DNA of 64,000 nucleotides from Lachnospiraceae bacterium (GTDB lineage Bacteria > Bacillota > Clostridia > Lachnospirales > Lachnospiraceae), in the NCBI GenBank assembly GCA_029067085.1, contig JAIEFE010000021.1:1-64000 (forward strand), read 5' to 3'. The notes under the pieces were generated by a model, which worked only from the letters and a program-made list of their open reading frames with translations, had not been told where the DNA came from and made no database searches. Positions 47,838 to 56,180 of the stretch are shown piece by piece (position 1 is the first letter of the stretch; every line of letters starts with the position of its first letter). The translations under genes were made by a program, and so were the position numbers.

Positions 47838-47866
47838 TTGCAAAATAAAAAAACTGGATGTATACT
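47838..47866 (+). promoter_or_regulatory. Fixed promoter of the surface-protein switch
   Basis: TTGCAA (47838-47843), 17-bp spacer, TATACT (47861-47866), then GGAGGA at 47893-47898 and ATG at 47908. It lies outside the 51-bp inverted repeat, so it would drive whichever allele is turned towards it. Confidence 0.8.
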
Positions 47867-47907
47867 AGGTACTAGTCGTAAAAACTAATAATGGAGGAGA
47901 GAGTACG

Positions 47908-50496
47908 ATGAAAAACATGAAAAAGTTGCTTCAGAAAGCAATGGTGTTTACTCTGACGGCAGCTATGCTCGTCGGAACACCGTTGACTGCATCGGCAGCC
48001 GGTCTTGTTGATTTGTATCAGGTCGAAGATGGCGAGGGAAATGTGATTCCTGATCAGGGAAATCCAGATAATACTCGTACCGGTACCGTGACGGTTACCC
48101 AGACATATACAACAACTCTGGAGGCTGAAAACCACCCGATAGGTATTTATCTGGATAACTCGAGCGTTGAGCTGGAGTATCCTACGCCGGGTTCTTTGAC
48201 GGCCAAGATTGAGTGGGATGTCGAAGATAGTAAACTGACTGATAAGGACAAGGCTTTGGAAGCTGACATGTTAAAAAACCTTGTGTGGCAGTCGGACGAT
48301 ACAGCGGTTGTTGCTTTGGAAGTTCCCAACGGTAAATATAACGGCGATTCTCGTGCAACGATTAAGCTGAATCCCAAGGCTATGGGCACAGCTAACGTTA
48401 CAGTAAGCTTGAACAGTAAGAATGGAAGATACAACTTTTCCGCTTCGGCTGCTGTTAATGTAAAGCAGTATGCGACTGATCTTGCGTTTGATAATGAGAT
48501 AGATAAGGTTGCATATATTGGCGATTCTATTGATCTGAATAAGTATGTAGAGAGATATGTAGATGGAAAAGTGGCAGCAAAAGATAACGGAACAGTAAAA
48601 AGCTTAGGCACTGCCGCAAGAAAAGTTCCTGCTACCTCCGATACGCTTACCTTTTCCTTAAAGGCCAATCCTGCTAAGGCTGCGACTCTTAAGAACGGCA
48701 TCCTTACAATAAACAAGTCTGCTAAGGAAGGAGATACGATCAGAATCCTTGCAATCGGTCAGAACTCGAAAGAGAAAGTGGGAACCGAATGGCATAATCT
48801 TACTATCCAAAAGGGTGTCAATGCTACGAAGATAGCATTTGTCGATACGGAAGATAAGATAATCAAAAAAGATAATATCAGGGTTAATGCTGGGTTGACA
48901 ATCGATGTAACAGCTAAAGTTACGAAGACAGATGTGGAGGGTGATTGTACCAACAAAATCAGCTGGTCATCCAAAAAGCCTGAGATTGTAGCCGTTCAGA
49001 CATCACCGGCTGAGAATTTACCGCTGAACAAGAATAAATCTACGGTGACAATAGTGGCAAAGCCTGGATCCGCAGGTAAAACAGCGCAGATTATTGCGAA
49101 AACGTCAAACGGAAAGACTGCAACGCTTTCTGTTAAGGTCAGCGCGGATTTGACGAGTATTAAGATTGAAAATGATGAAATGAAGTTATATTCCGGACAG
49201 ACAATTGATCTGTATGATTTTGCTGATCAGTACTTCGGAAAAAATAAAGAGGATCAATCTAAAGAAACCGGTAATAAGAACTTTACGGATGCTGGTCTGA
49301 AGTGGAGTTTTGATGCAACCGGTCAGGATTTAAAAGATATGAAATCGGCTGCTTCGATTAGTACGAAGGGTGTACTGACTGTCAAGCCGGATCTTTCTAA
49401 AGCTAAAGTAAAGACTGTTAAGGTAACAGCAAAGAGTGCTAAAAAGGTTAACGGTGACTATGTTGTAGCTACTAAGCCAATAACCATTACAGTAGAGCAG
49501 GTAAATATTACCGCTATTATCGTAAATGATGACAAAGGAAATGAGTTAATAAAGACTACTGTAAGCAACGGAAAAGTAGGCACATACAATAAAAAAATTA
49601 CCGAAACAGTTGAAGTTGGTCAGACAAGAGCCTATACATTGTCTGCAAAAGCGGAAGACAAGGACGGTAACGCTATAACCGATCCGACCGTACTGAAGAG
49701 TGTTTTGGGTTGGTCAGCATCCGGTAACGGAAAGATTGTGTCAGCTTTAAGGACTGCTGACGCAGGTACGGTAACGGGTATTGGCAAGGGAAAAACCGCG
49801 ACGATCAGTGTAACTGCTGCGTCAAAGAAAACCAACAACACTTATAAAGCTGTTAAAGTAACCTTTAAAGATAAGGTAACTGCGACCACAAGTACTTTGG
49901 CATTGAACGTTAAAAACAAAGGTATTGCAGCAACTACCAAGAATCAGGCTATTACTATCACGCCGGTTTTGGAAAAAGGTTCGACAACCAATAAGAAGAA
50001 CGATCTTATTTGGACGGCAGTAAAATATGATAAGGATGGAAATACAGCAAAAACTTACACTGCTAATGAGATTAAGAATGGTAAGCTGAAGGATAAATTC
50101 GCGAATGACGCTGGCGGAAGAGTCGTAGTAACAGCAAGAGTTAAAAACGGCGGTCCAAGTGCATCCATAACGCTTCCGATTGTAGTTCAAAGTACAAAGA
50201 TTACAATCAACGATAAAAAGCCTGTTCCAACACTTACTAATGATGCAGTGACAGTTCAAACGAAGATTAATGACAAAGTACCGGGAGAAGCGGGTGTATC
50301 TGAAGTTACCTATACGGTGAATAAAGCCGGTGTTGTCAGAATTAAGGATTTGGGTAAAGGCAATTTAGAAATTACTCCGGTAACCAATGGCAAGGTGAAG
50401 ATTACGGCTACTACACTCGATGGCAAGAAAGCAAGCATAAACATAACTGTAAAAAATGTAGATATTAATAGTAGCACCTGGTCATTAGAGCAGTAA
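47908..50496 (+). CDS. Secreted Ig-like surface protein, expressed allele (862 aa)
   Basis: Signal peptide about 1-31 (MKNMKKLLQKAMVF to ASA-A), then several bacterial Ig-like (BIg2-type) domains rich in Lys, Thr and Val, such as ITIKISWSSKKPEIVAVQ and AGKTAQIIAKTSNGKTATLSVKVSA. There is no LPXTG, SLH or C-terminal membrane anchor; it may assemble into a surface layer or bind wall polymers non-covalently. The first four codons plus promoter and ribosome site lie left of the inverted repeat; everything else lies inside the invertible segment. It is clearly paralogous to the silent allele at 52425-54977 in length, signal peptide and domain order, but strongly diverged after the signal peptide. 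Base composition is more AT-rich than the core genes. Confidence 0.85.
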   Translation: MKNMKKLLQKAMVFTLTAAMLVGTPLTASAAGLVDLYQVEDGEGNVIPDQGNPDNTRTGTVTVTQTYTTTLEAENHPIGIYLDNSSVELEYPTPGSLTAKIEWDVEDSKLTDKDKALEADMLKNLVWQSDDTAVVALEVPNGKYNGDSRATIKLNPKAMGTANVTVSLNSKNGRYNFSASAAVNVKQYATDLAFDNEIDKVAYIGDSIDLNKYVERYVDGKVAAKDNGTVKSLGTAARKVPATSDTLTFSLKANPAKAATLKNGILTINKSAKEGDTIRILAIGQNSKEKVGTEWHNLTIQKGVNATKIAFVDTEDKIIKKDNIRVNAGLTIDVTAKVTKTDVEGDCTNKISWSSKKPEIVAVQTSPAENLPLNKNKSTVTIVAKPGSAGKTAQIIAKTSNGKTATLSVKVSADLTSIKIENDEMKLYSGQTIDLYDFADQYFGKNKEDQSKETGNKNFTDAGLKWSFDATGQDLKDMKSAASISTKGVLTVKPDLSKAKVKTVKVTAKSAKKVNGDYVVATKPITITVEQVNITAIIVNDDKGNELIKTTVSNGKVGTYNKKITETVEVGQTRAYTLSAKAEDKDGNAITDPTVLKSVLGWSASGNGKIVSALRTADAGTVTGIGKGKTATISVTAASKKTNNTYKAVKVTFKDKVTATTSTLALNVKNKGIAATTKNQAITITPVLEKGSTTNKKNDLIWTAVKYDKDGNTAKTYTANEIKNGKLKDKFANDAGGRVVVTARVKNGGPSASITLPIVVQSTKITINDKKPVPTLTNDAVTVQTKINDKVPGEAGVSEVTYTVNKAGVVRIKDLGKGNLEITPVTNGKVKITATTLDGKKASINITVKNVDINSSTWSLEQ
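47919..47969 (+). repeat. Left 51-bp inverted repeat (candidate recombination site)
   Basis: Identical, in reverse orientation, to 54934-54984. It starts GAAAAAGTTGCTTCAG and ends GGCAGCTATGCT, covering codons 4-21 of the surface protein. Inside is the palindrome TTGCTT-CAGA-AAGCAA (47925-47940). Read as two 11-bp arms around a 6-bp spacer (AAAAAGTTGCT, TCAGAA, AGCAATGGTGT), it resembles a tyrosine-recombinase core site with 7 of 11 matching arm positions. Confidence 0.85.
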
Positions 50497-50537
50497 GGTT
50501 CGTACGGACAAACAATTAACGCCAAAAATAAGAAAAA

Positions 50538-52383
50538 GGGGCTGTTGCAAAAGTAGATGAATAATCTACAGGAGCAATGGCTCCCTTTTTGTGTCCGGAA
50601 ACACAAAAGCAGACTCCGGAGAGCCTGCCATTCATGGTATAATAAGTCATGACGAACAACTTAAAATACACTAAAGATTATACCGGACTTTGTGGGTCTT
50701 ATCAACTGGTTTTACCATTAAGTCTGGAAGGTCTGATCCCGGAAGATGAATCTGTCAGACTGCTGAGCCACGAACTGGAGGAACTGGATTATACTTTGTT
50801 ATATCAGGCTTACTCTGCCAAAGGCAGAAATCCGGCAGTTGACCCGAAGGCCATGCTCAAGATCCTGACCTATGCTTATTCCCAGAAGCTTTATTCATTC
50901 AGAAAGATCGAAACAGCCTGCCGCAGGATATCAACTTTATGTGCCTGCTTGCAGGACACAAAGCACCTGACCACAGCACGATCGCCCGTTTCAAGACAGG
51001 CTTTCTTGCAGATGCATGTGAGGATCTGTTTTACCTGATGGTTCGGCGTCTTGCGGCAATGGATGAACTGTCAAACGAAACGCTATTTATAGATGGCACA
51101 AAGCTGGAAGCCTGTGCCAATAGGTACACTTTTGTCTGGAAGAAATCGATAGGGAAAAAATGTTCCTAAAAATGGAGGAAGCAGTACAGATGGTGAACCG
51201 GGAGTATCTGCAGTCTTTCTGTATTTCAAGAGAAGACAGGGTATCTGACCTGCAGGGGATCGTGGCTTATCTGAAGGAATACTGCCATGATAATGAAGTT
51301 GTGTTCGTATATGGGCGTGGAAAAAGAAAAAGCGTGCATCAGCGGTATCTTGAACTGTTTGAAAGATTTCTCGACTGACAGCTTAACTATGATCTGCATA
51401 ACTCACGTTTCGGAAGCCGTAACAGCTATTCCAAAACGGATGTGGATGCCACATTTATGCACATGAAGGATGACCATATGCGAAATGTCCAGCTGAAACC
51501 GGGATATAACATCCAGATCGGAGTTGACAGCGAATACATCGTTGCAACAGATATCTTTCAGGACAGAAATGACGTATGGACGTTTATCCCATTCCTGCAA
51601 CGTATGGAAAAGCATCTGGGTTTCCGGTATCCAAGTGTGAGCGCTGATTCCGGCTATGAAAGCGAAGAAGCCTATGACTATCTGGAAAGCCGGGACCAGA
51701 AACATACATCAAACCCCAGACCTATGAGAAATGGTAGAAGCGTAGTTTTAAGAAGGACATCAGCGGACGGGAAAACATGGAGTATGATACGCAAAAGGAT
51801 ACCTATACCTGTCATGCCGGTAAAAACTGATTTCCCTCTACATCAAGAAACAGAAAAGCAGAAATGGCTATAAATCAGATGTGACCGTATATGAATGTAC
51901 AAACTGCAGCGGATGCTCCTGCAAGATAAATGCACAAGGGAAAAGGGGAACAAACGGCTGTATGTATCCAAAAACTTTATAACCCACCGCCAGAAATCTT
52001 ACGAAAATATCATGAGCGAAACAGGCATCATATATCGTATGAACCGCTCCATTCAGGTAGAAGGCGCTTTTGGGGTTCTGAAAAACGATTATGAGTTCCA
52101 AAGATTTCTACTAAGAGGGAAAAGCAAAGTAAAACTGGAGATTCTGCTTTTGTGTTTTGAATACAACATCAACAAACTGCATGCCAAGATCCAGAACGAC
52201 AGACTTGGAAGTCATATGTTTCCACTAAAAACAGCCTAGAAGTAATATGGAAACCCAGGACCTTTATTAAAGTACGGGAAAATCCGGGAAGAACTTTAAA
52301 AACCGAAGTTTTCCCGGATTTTCATTTCTAGAAAAGAAGGAGCGCCGCTCCCTAACTAGAAATTAGTTATTTTGCGACACTCC
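50538..52383 (+). mobile_element. IS1182-family insertion sequence, decayed
   Basis: About 1846 bp with imperfect terminal inverted repeats: left GGGGCTGTTGCAAAA, right (reversed) GGGAGTGTCGCAAAA. It encodes one broken transposase. It lies in the 82-bp (excluding the element) gap between the two convergent surface-protein genes, 41 bp from each stop. No clear target duplication is visible; the flanks are A-rich on the left and T-rich on the right. A second copy's right end is at 1-77. Confidence 0.88.
50649..52239 (+). pseudogene. IS1182-family transposase, inactivated by frameshifts and a stop
   Basis: Pieces of one transposase are found in order. They are the N-terminal domain MTNNLKYTKDYTGLCGSYQL to AYSQKLYSFRKIETACR (50649 on), then APDHSTIARFKTGFLADACEDLF after a frameshift near 50935, and ETLFIDGTKLEACANRYTFVWKKS. 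A further shift comes near 51160, a TGA at 51376-51378 in otherwise continuous frame, then FGSRNSYSKTDVDATFMHMKDDHM. More shifts between about 51690 and 51890 precede the C-terminal GAFGVLKNDYEFQRFLLRGK. The catalytic DDE regions are present but split, so the copy is not autonomous. Confidence 0.9.
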
Positions 52384-52424
52384 CTTTTAAATCTCAATTA
52401 CTTAAATCATTTTGTTACGATTTA

Positions 52425-54977
52425 TTATTCGGCTCTAACCTCGACCTTAAGAGTGGTTTTCTTATTGTTCGGTGTCTTAGCCGTGATGGTTACTTTACCT
52501 TCCTTCACGCCATATACTTTATTGCCGATGATATTAACTTTACCGGCACCACTCTGTGTATAGGTAACGCCCTCTGTGTAACCCGTTCCTGCAACAACCC
52601 AGTCAGCTGCTCTTGCCGTACCAAGATTAATTTCCGGTTTCATCTCAAAAGATTTGCCAATTTCTACATACTTGGTATTTGCGATCGTTCCATTACCAGT
52701 AGCCTTCGGCTCGCTAAACTTAACATTACCATCCTTTTCAGGATCATGGATTTCAACGCTAGTAGGTTTCTTTAATACTTTGATCTTTGCAGTTGCAGAT
52801 ACACCAGTTGCAGAAATAGCTTTTACCGTATATACATCGCCAAGAGCCGGAGCTGCAAGTTCCACTTTTCCGTTCACGCCGTTTTTACCGCTCACTTTAG
52901 GGTCTGAAACAGTAATCTCTTTACCATCTTTATCCTTACCGGTAACCGTCCATTTTACCGCATCTGCAGCGCCCTTAGGATTCATAGTTGCCTTTAATGA
53001 TACGGTCTGCTTAGCATTATTTGCCTTCGGATAAAGTACGATATCCGTTTTGTTCAACTTAAGAGAAGTTGTAGGCTGAATAACATTTACCGTGAACTGA
53101 GCTTTAATAACCTTTGTCGTCTTAGCAGACTTCTTTTCCTCATCATTCCACTTTGTGACTTTAATGCCACTTGCCGTAATCTTAGTCGTGCCCTTTTTCA
53201 TGGGCTTAATTGTTACCTTGCCGTCCTCACCAACAGTCATCTCTGCGACTTTACTGTTGGAATTCGTCCAGCTCAAGGTTTCATTGTTAGCCTTGCCGGC
53301 AGCAGCCAAATCATCCTCTACGGTTGCCTGATATACACCGTTTATCGGTATTCTAATTTCAGTCTTTGCTGTACCTTCCTTCTTTTGTCTGGTTCCATCA
53401 AGCCAAACCTTGGTAACAAGCTTCGGCTCTTCTTTCTTGTTTGTAATATCCGTAACAGTGATACCATTAATGCTGCTTTGCTGAAGCTTGATTTCTGCTT
53501 TCTGAGTTCCTAACGTATTACCGGTCTTATCGGTATTAGCTATTTTTTTATCTTTCTTAGACTGAACCTTTACATATACCTTATCAGCCTTCAATGTGTT
53601 CTTAACTTTCAGCACACCCTTAGCATTGATGGTAACATCTTTACTCTTCGTAGTATAATATTCATCTTCCCACACCGACCATGATAAAGCATCTTTGTTC
53701 ATTGCCGGATCCCTTACCACATCTAAGGTAATTGACTGTCCAGTATATGCCGTCTCCGGAACTGCAGCGATCTTAAGTCCGTTTAATGTTGCGGAAACCT
53801 TCACACTGAAGCTTGATTTCTTACCGCTTGTTGCTGTAGCTGTGATCTTAGCAGTACCGATTGCTTTCGGTACCAGCGTTGCAAGAGTGCTATCGGAAGC
53901 ATCCTCTGTAACTTCAACGATTGCAGGCCTGTTACTGTTCCACTTGATCTTGTCGGTGACTATCTTGCCCGCCTCTTTAGGCTCCATTTTAGCATGTACT
54001 TGCATGCCTGGCCAATTTTCCTCACCGCCAGCATCCTTTTTCACTGTGCCTTTGAGCTCTTCTTTTTCGTCTTTTCCATCTTTACGCTCAAAGATTTTGA
54101 CACTATTTGCCGCTACACCTTCGCCAACCGTCAGCTCAGCCGTTGCTTTTGCACCTTTTTCAGACACAGCTGTAACTTTGAATGTATTATTCTCCGGCTT
54201 TTTGGTGTCAAACTTCTTAAGAGTAACAACACCATCATTGGAAATGGTTGCCGCGCTTGTCTTGCTGATCGACCATGTAATGCTGTCATTAGCTGTTATA
54301 GGCTTCCTGTTTAGCCACTTGTTCATATCCAAGGTATGTTTTACAAGAACACCATCCTGGTCATTATACTTCTCTTTTGTGAATGATAAAGTTGTTGTGT
54401 ATTCCTTAACAAAGACCTTAGCCGTTGCTGTACGTAGAACCTCAGAACCTTCGATAGTCTTCTTCTCGCCAGTCGTCGGATCTGTATACTCGAAAGGATA
54501 TTTCCCACCAATCGAAGCAGTAATCACAACTTCATCTCCAACATTAGCAGCTTTCTTAGGATTTAAGGTGACCACCGTTCTGTCAGAGGCGTCTGCCTTG
54601 ATGCTTACTTTGCTGTTGTCACTGGTCTCCCATCTGATCAGTCCGTTGATTCGACTTACCATCTCCTCATCTGTGGTGCCATCCAAAATAACTGTAGCTG
54701 TTAAGGTCGGCTGCGGATTCGCTCCTACCTCTGTGCTTACATAGTCCTGATCCAGAACGAAACCGACAATCTTTGTCTCATTGTCACTCAATACACCAGT
54801 CTTTGTGTTTGTATTCGTAACGGTACCGGTAGGGTTCATGTTTTCATCATAATCATCAGCCGGACCCGAACCATCCGAAACACTGTACAAATCCACAAGG
54901 CCTGCTGCAGACGCTGTCATTGGTGTCCCGACCAGCATAGCTGCCGTCAGAGTAAACACCATTGCTTTCTGAAGCAA
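52425..54977 (-). CDS. Secreted Ig-like surface protein, silent allele without start codon (about 850 aa)
   Basis: The open frame begins inside the signal peptide (LLQKAMVFTLTAAMLVGTP). There is no ATG, no ribosome site, and in the same frame TAG and TGA stops occur 3 and 5 codons before the first Leu; the nominal start is TTG. Domains match the expressed allele in order: Ig-like modules such as IKWNSNRPAIVEVTEDASDS and KITATATSGKKSSFSVKVSA, ending KVTITAKTPNNKKTTLKVEV. The frame is otherwise fully open, so it is kept under selection and is not a decaying pseudogene. The recombinase gene lies immediately upstream on the same strand. After inversion it would gain ATG and four codons from the left flank. 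A weak start at the internal Met (shortened signal peptide) cannot be excluded. Confidence 0.85.
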   Translation of the reverse strand: MLQKAMVFTLTAAMLVGTPMTASAAGLVDLYSVSDGSGPADDYDENMNPTGTVTNTNTKTGVLSDNETKIVGFVLDQDYVSTEVGANPQPTLTATVILDGTTDEEMVSRINGLIRWETSDNSKVSIKADASDRTVVTLNPKKAANVGDEVVITASIGGKYPFEYTDPTTGEKKTIEGSEVLRTATAKVFVKEYTTTLSFTKEKYNDQDGVLVKHTLDMNKWLNRKPITANDSITWSISKTSAATISNDGVVTLKKFDTKKPENNTFKVTAVSEKGAKATAELTVGEGVAANSVKIFERKDGKDEKEELKGTVKKDAGGEENWPGMQVHAKMEPKEAGKIVTDKIKWNSNRPAIVEVTEDASDSTLATLVPKAIGTAKITATATSGKKSSFSVKVSATLNGLKIAAVPETAYTGQSITLDVVRDPAMNKDALSWSVWEDEYYTTKSKDVTINAKGVLKVKNTLKADKVYVKVQSKKDKKIANTDKTGNTLGTQKAEIKLQQSSINGITVTDITNKKEEPKLVTKVWLDGTRQKKEGTAKTEIRIPINGVYQATVEDDLAAAGKANNETLSWTNSNSKVAEMTVGEDGKVTIKPMKKGTTKITASGIKVTKWNDEEKKSAKTTKVIKAQFTVNVIQPTTSLKLNKTDIVLYPKANNAKQTVSLKATMNPKGAADAVKWTVTGKDKDGKEITVSDPKVSGKNGVNGKVELAAPALGDVYTVKAISATGVSATAKIKVLKKPTSVEIHDPEKDGNVKFSEPKATGNGTIANTKYVEIGKSFEMKPEINLGTARAADWVVAGTGYTEGVTYTQSGAGKVNIIGNKVYGVKEGKVTITAKTPNNKKTTLKVEVRAE

Positions 54978-54984
54978 CTTTTTC
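54934..54984 (-). repeat. Right 51-bp inverted repeat (candidate recombination site)
   Basis: Perfect reverse complement of 47919-47969. It ends 5 bp before the recombinase stop codon. Beyond the repeat the two alleles still encode the same 13 residues apart from one Leu/Met change, but at most codons the third base differs, so identity is confined to the 51 bp. Confidence 0.88.
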
Positions 54985-54989
54985 TAACT

Positions 54990-55955
54990 TCAGATAATTT
55001 TAAGCTTTTTTTCGATATTTTGAACTTCTTTGATTTTTTCATCATCCGTCACATGGACATATAGGTTCATGGTTACGCCTATGTTTGAGTGTCCCAGGAT
55101 CATCTGCAGAGTTTTCGGACGCATTCCGCTCTCGATGCAGCGTGTCGCAAAGGTATGTCTTAAAACATGCATGGAAAATCGCTCAATTCCGGCCTTGTCG
55201 CAATAATAAAACAATTTTGAGTCGTAGGCGCTGTTTTTGATCGGAATACCATCTTTGCCAAGGAAAACACTGTCCGGAAATTCTTTTGACTTGATCTTCA
55301 TTGCTGTCATCTTTTCTTTTTGATTCTTTAAAATGTTTATCGCTTCCTGTGTTAGCGGTATATCTCTCACACTGTTTTTGGTTTTGGGTTCTCCGATTTT
55401 CCATTCGTTCGTGGTGTAGCGATATTCCATTGTTCTTCGAATATGCAGTACTCTCTTTTCGAAATTAATATCCTGCCATCGTAAGCCGATCATTTCTCCG
55501 GTCCGCAGTCCTGTTTGCAAAAGCAGGGCAAATTGATTGTAATTGCTTGTTCCGTTGACGGTTTTAAGAAATAATCTTTGTTCTTCAATAGTTAAAGCTC
55601 GCATCTGTTTCGCTTTTCTGCCGCTTGTGCATTTGACACTCTTTGTTACCGGATTTTTGGCAAGCAGTTCATTCTCGACGGCACAGTCAAACAGCATCCG
55701 CATAACAAGCCTGGTATGTTCTATGACGGAATTTGCATATCTGGTTGACATTTGATTAAGTACATTCTGGCAATGTAAAGGCTTGACTTCTTTTAACGGC
55801 ATACTTCCGATCAGCGGTTTTATATTCTTTTCGTACCGTTCGTTGTAATTTCTTCTCGTGTTAAATCGAATGTTAGCACCCTTTATATGATCAATCCAAT
55901 AATAATACCAGGCATCTACAGTAGGGGCTTTGTTTTGAAATAAATCTGTTTTCAT
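54990..55955 (-). CDS. Tyrosine recombinase, candidate invertase of the surface-protein switch
   Basis: 321 residues. An N-terminal SAM-like core-binding domain (about 10-100) precedes the catalytic domain, with Arg151 (LQTGLRTGEMIGLRW), the beta-hairpin Lys at about 191-193, His263 and Arg266 (HVLRHTFA), His289 (LGHSNIG) and nucleophile Tyr299 (MNLYVHV). All six positions are intact. It resembles integrases of Gram-positive mobile elements in size, but no excisionase, phage or conjugation genes accompany it. Its stop codon is 5 bp from the right inverted repeat, and it shares a reading frame with the silent allele across two stops. AAGGAG precedes the start. Confidence 0.9.
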   Translation of the reverse strand: MKTDLFQNKAPTVDAWYYYWIDHIKGANIRFNTRRNYNERYEKNIKPLIGSMPLKEVKPLHCQNVLNQMSTRYANSVIEHTRLVMRMLFDCAVENELLAKNPVTKSVKCTSGRKAKQMRALTIEEQRLFLKTVNGTSNYNQFALLLQTGLRTGEMIGLRWQDINFEKRVLHIRRTMEYRYTTNEWKIGEPKTKNSVRDIPLTQEAINILKNQKEKMTAMKIKSKEFPDSVFLGKDGIPIKNSAYDSKLFYYCDKAGIERFSMHVLRHTFATRCIESGMRPKTLQMILGHSNIGVTMNLYVHVTDDEKIKEVQNIEKKLKII

Positions 55956-55985
55956 TGCTAAAATCTCCTTGTTTTCTAGTTTTTT

Positions 55986-56021
55986 AACTAAGAATTTAGT
56001 TTAATTTATAATAAGAGTCAA
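55986..56021 (-). promoter_or_regulatory. Recombinase promoter with overlapping palindrome
   Basis: Minus strand TTGACT (56016-56021), 17 bp, TAAATT (55993-55998). The palindrome AACTAA-GAAT-TTAGTT (55986-56001) covers the -10 and is a plausible repressor or autoregulation site. Confidence 0.5.
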
Positions 56022-56180
56022 GTACAAAAGGAAGTATGTAAAAAAGAATAACGGTACACTGTGAAACCCGATTAGTCACACTTATCGGAATGAAGGCAGG
56101 AATGTAAGAGTAAAAAAGAGAGACCAATTCGATTTGAATTAGTCCCAATGTTATGATTTATACTGCATATCGTTAATAAA

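Larger units (their letters stand above)
47919..54984. other. Putative invertible segment: two-allele surface-protein switch
   Basis: 7066 bp bounded by a perfect 51-bp inverted repeat. It contains two convergent genes whose 5' ends are the repeats. The promoter, ribosome site and ATG are in the fixed left flank and a tyrosine recombinase gene is in the fixed right flank. Inversion would replace the expressed open reading frame precisely and in frame. That it inverts is inference from structure. Confidence 0.75.

Noticed and set aside
53695-54744. 349-codon plus-strand frame opposite the silent allele
   Set aside because: Ser/Leu/Val-rich mirror of a Thr/Lys-rich Ig-like gene. The hydrophobic look is an artefact of complementing Lys/Thr codons.
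47919-54984. Inverted repeat considered as simple paralogue conservation of a signal peptide
   Set aside because: Conservation at amino-acid level continues beyond 51 bp while synonymous sites diverge sharply, and the silent copy lacks any start; both argue for a recombination boundary.
54990-55955. Recombinase considered as the integrase of a prophage or conjugative element
   Set aside because: No phage, excisionase, relaxase or tRNA attachment site is present nearby; the abutting inverted repeat fits an invertase better, though an element relic cannot be fully excluded.
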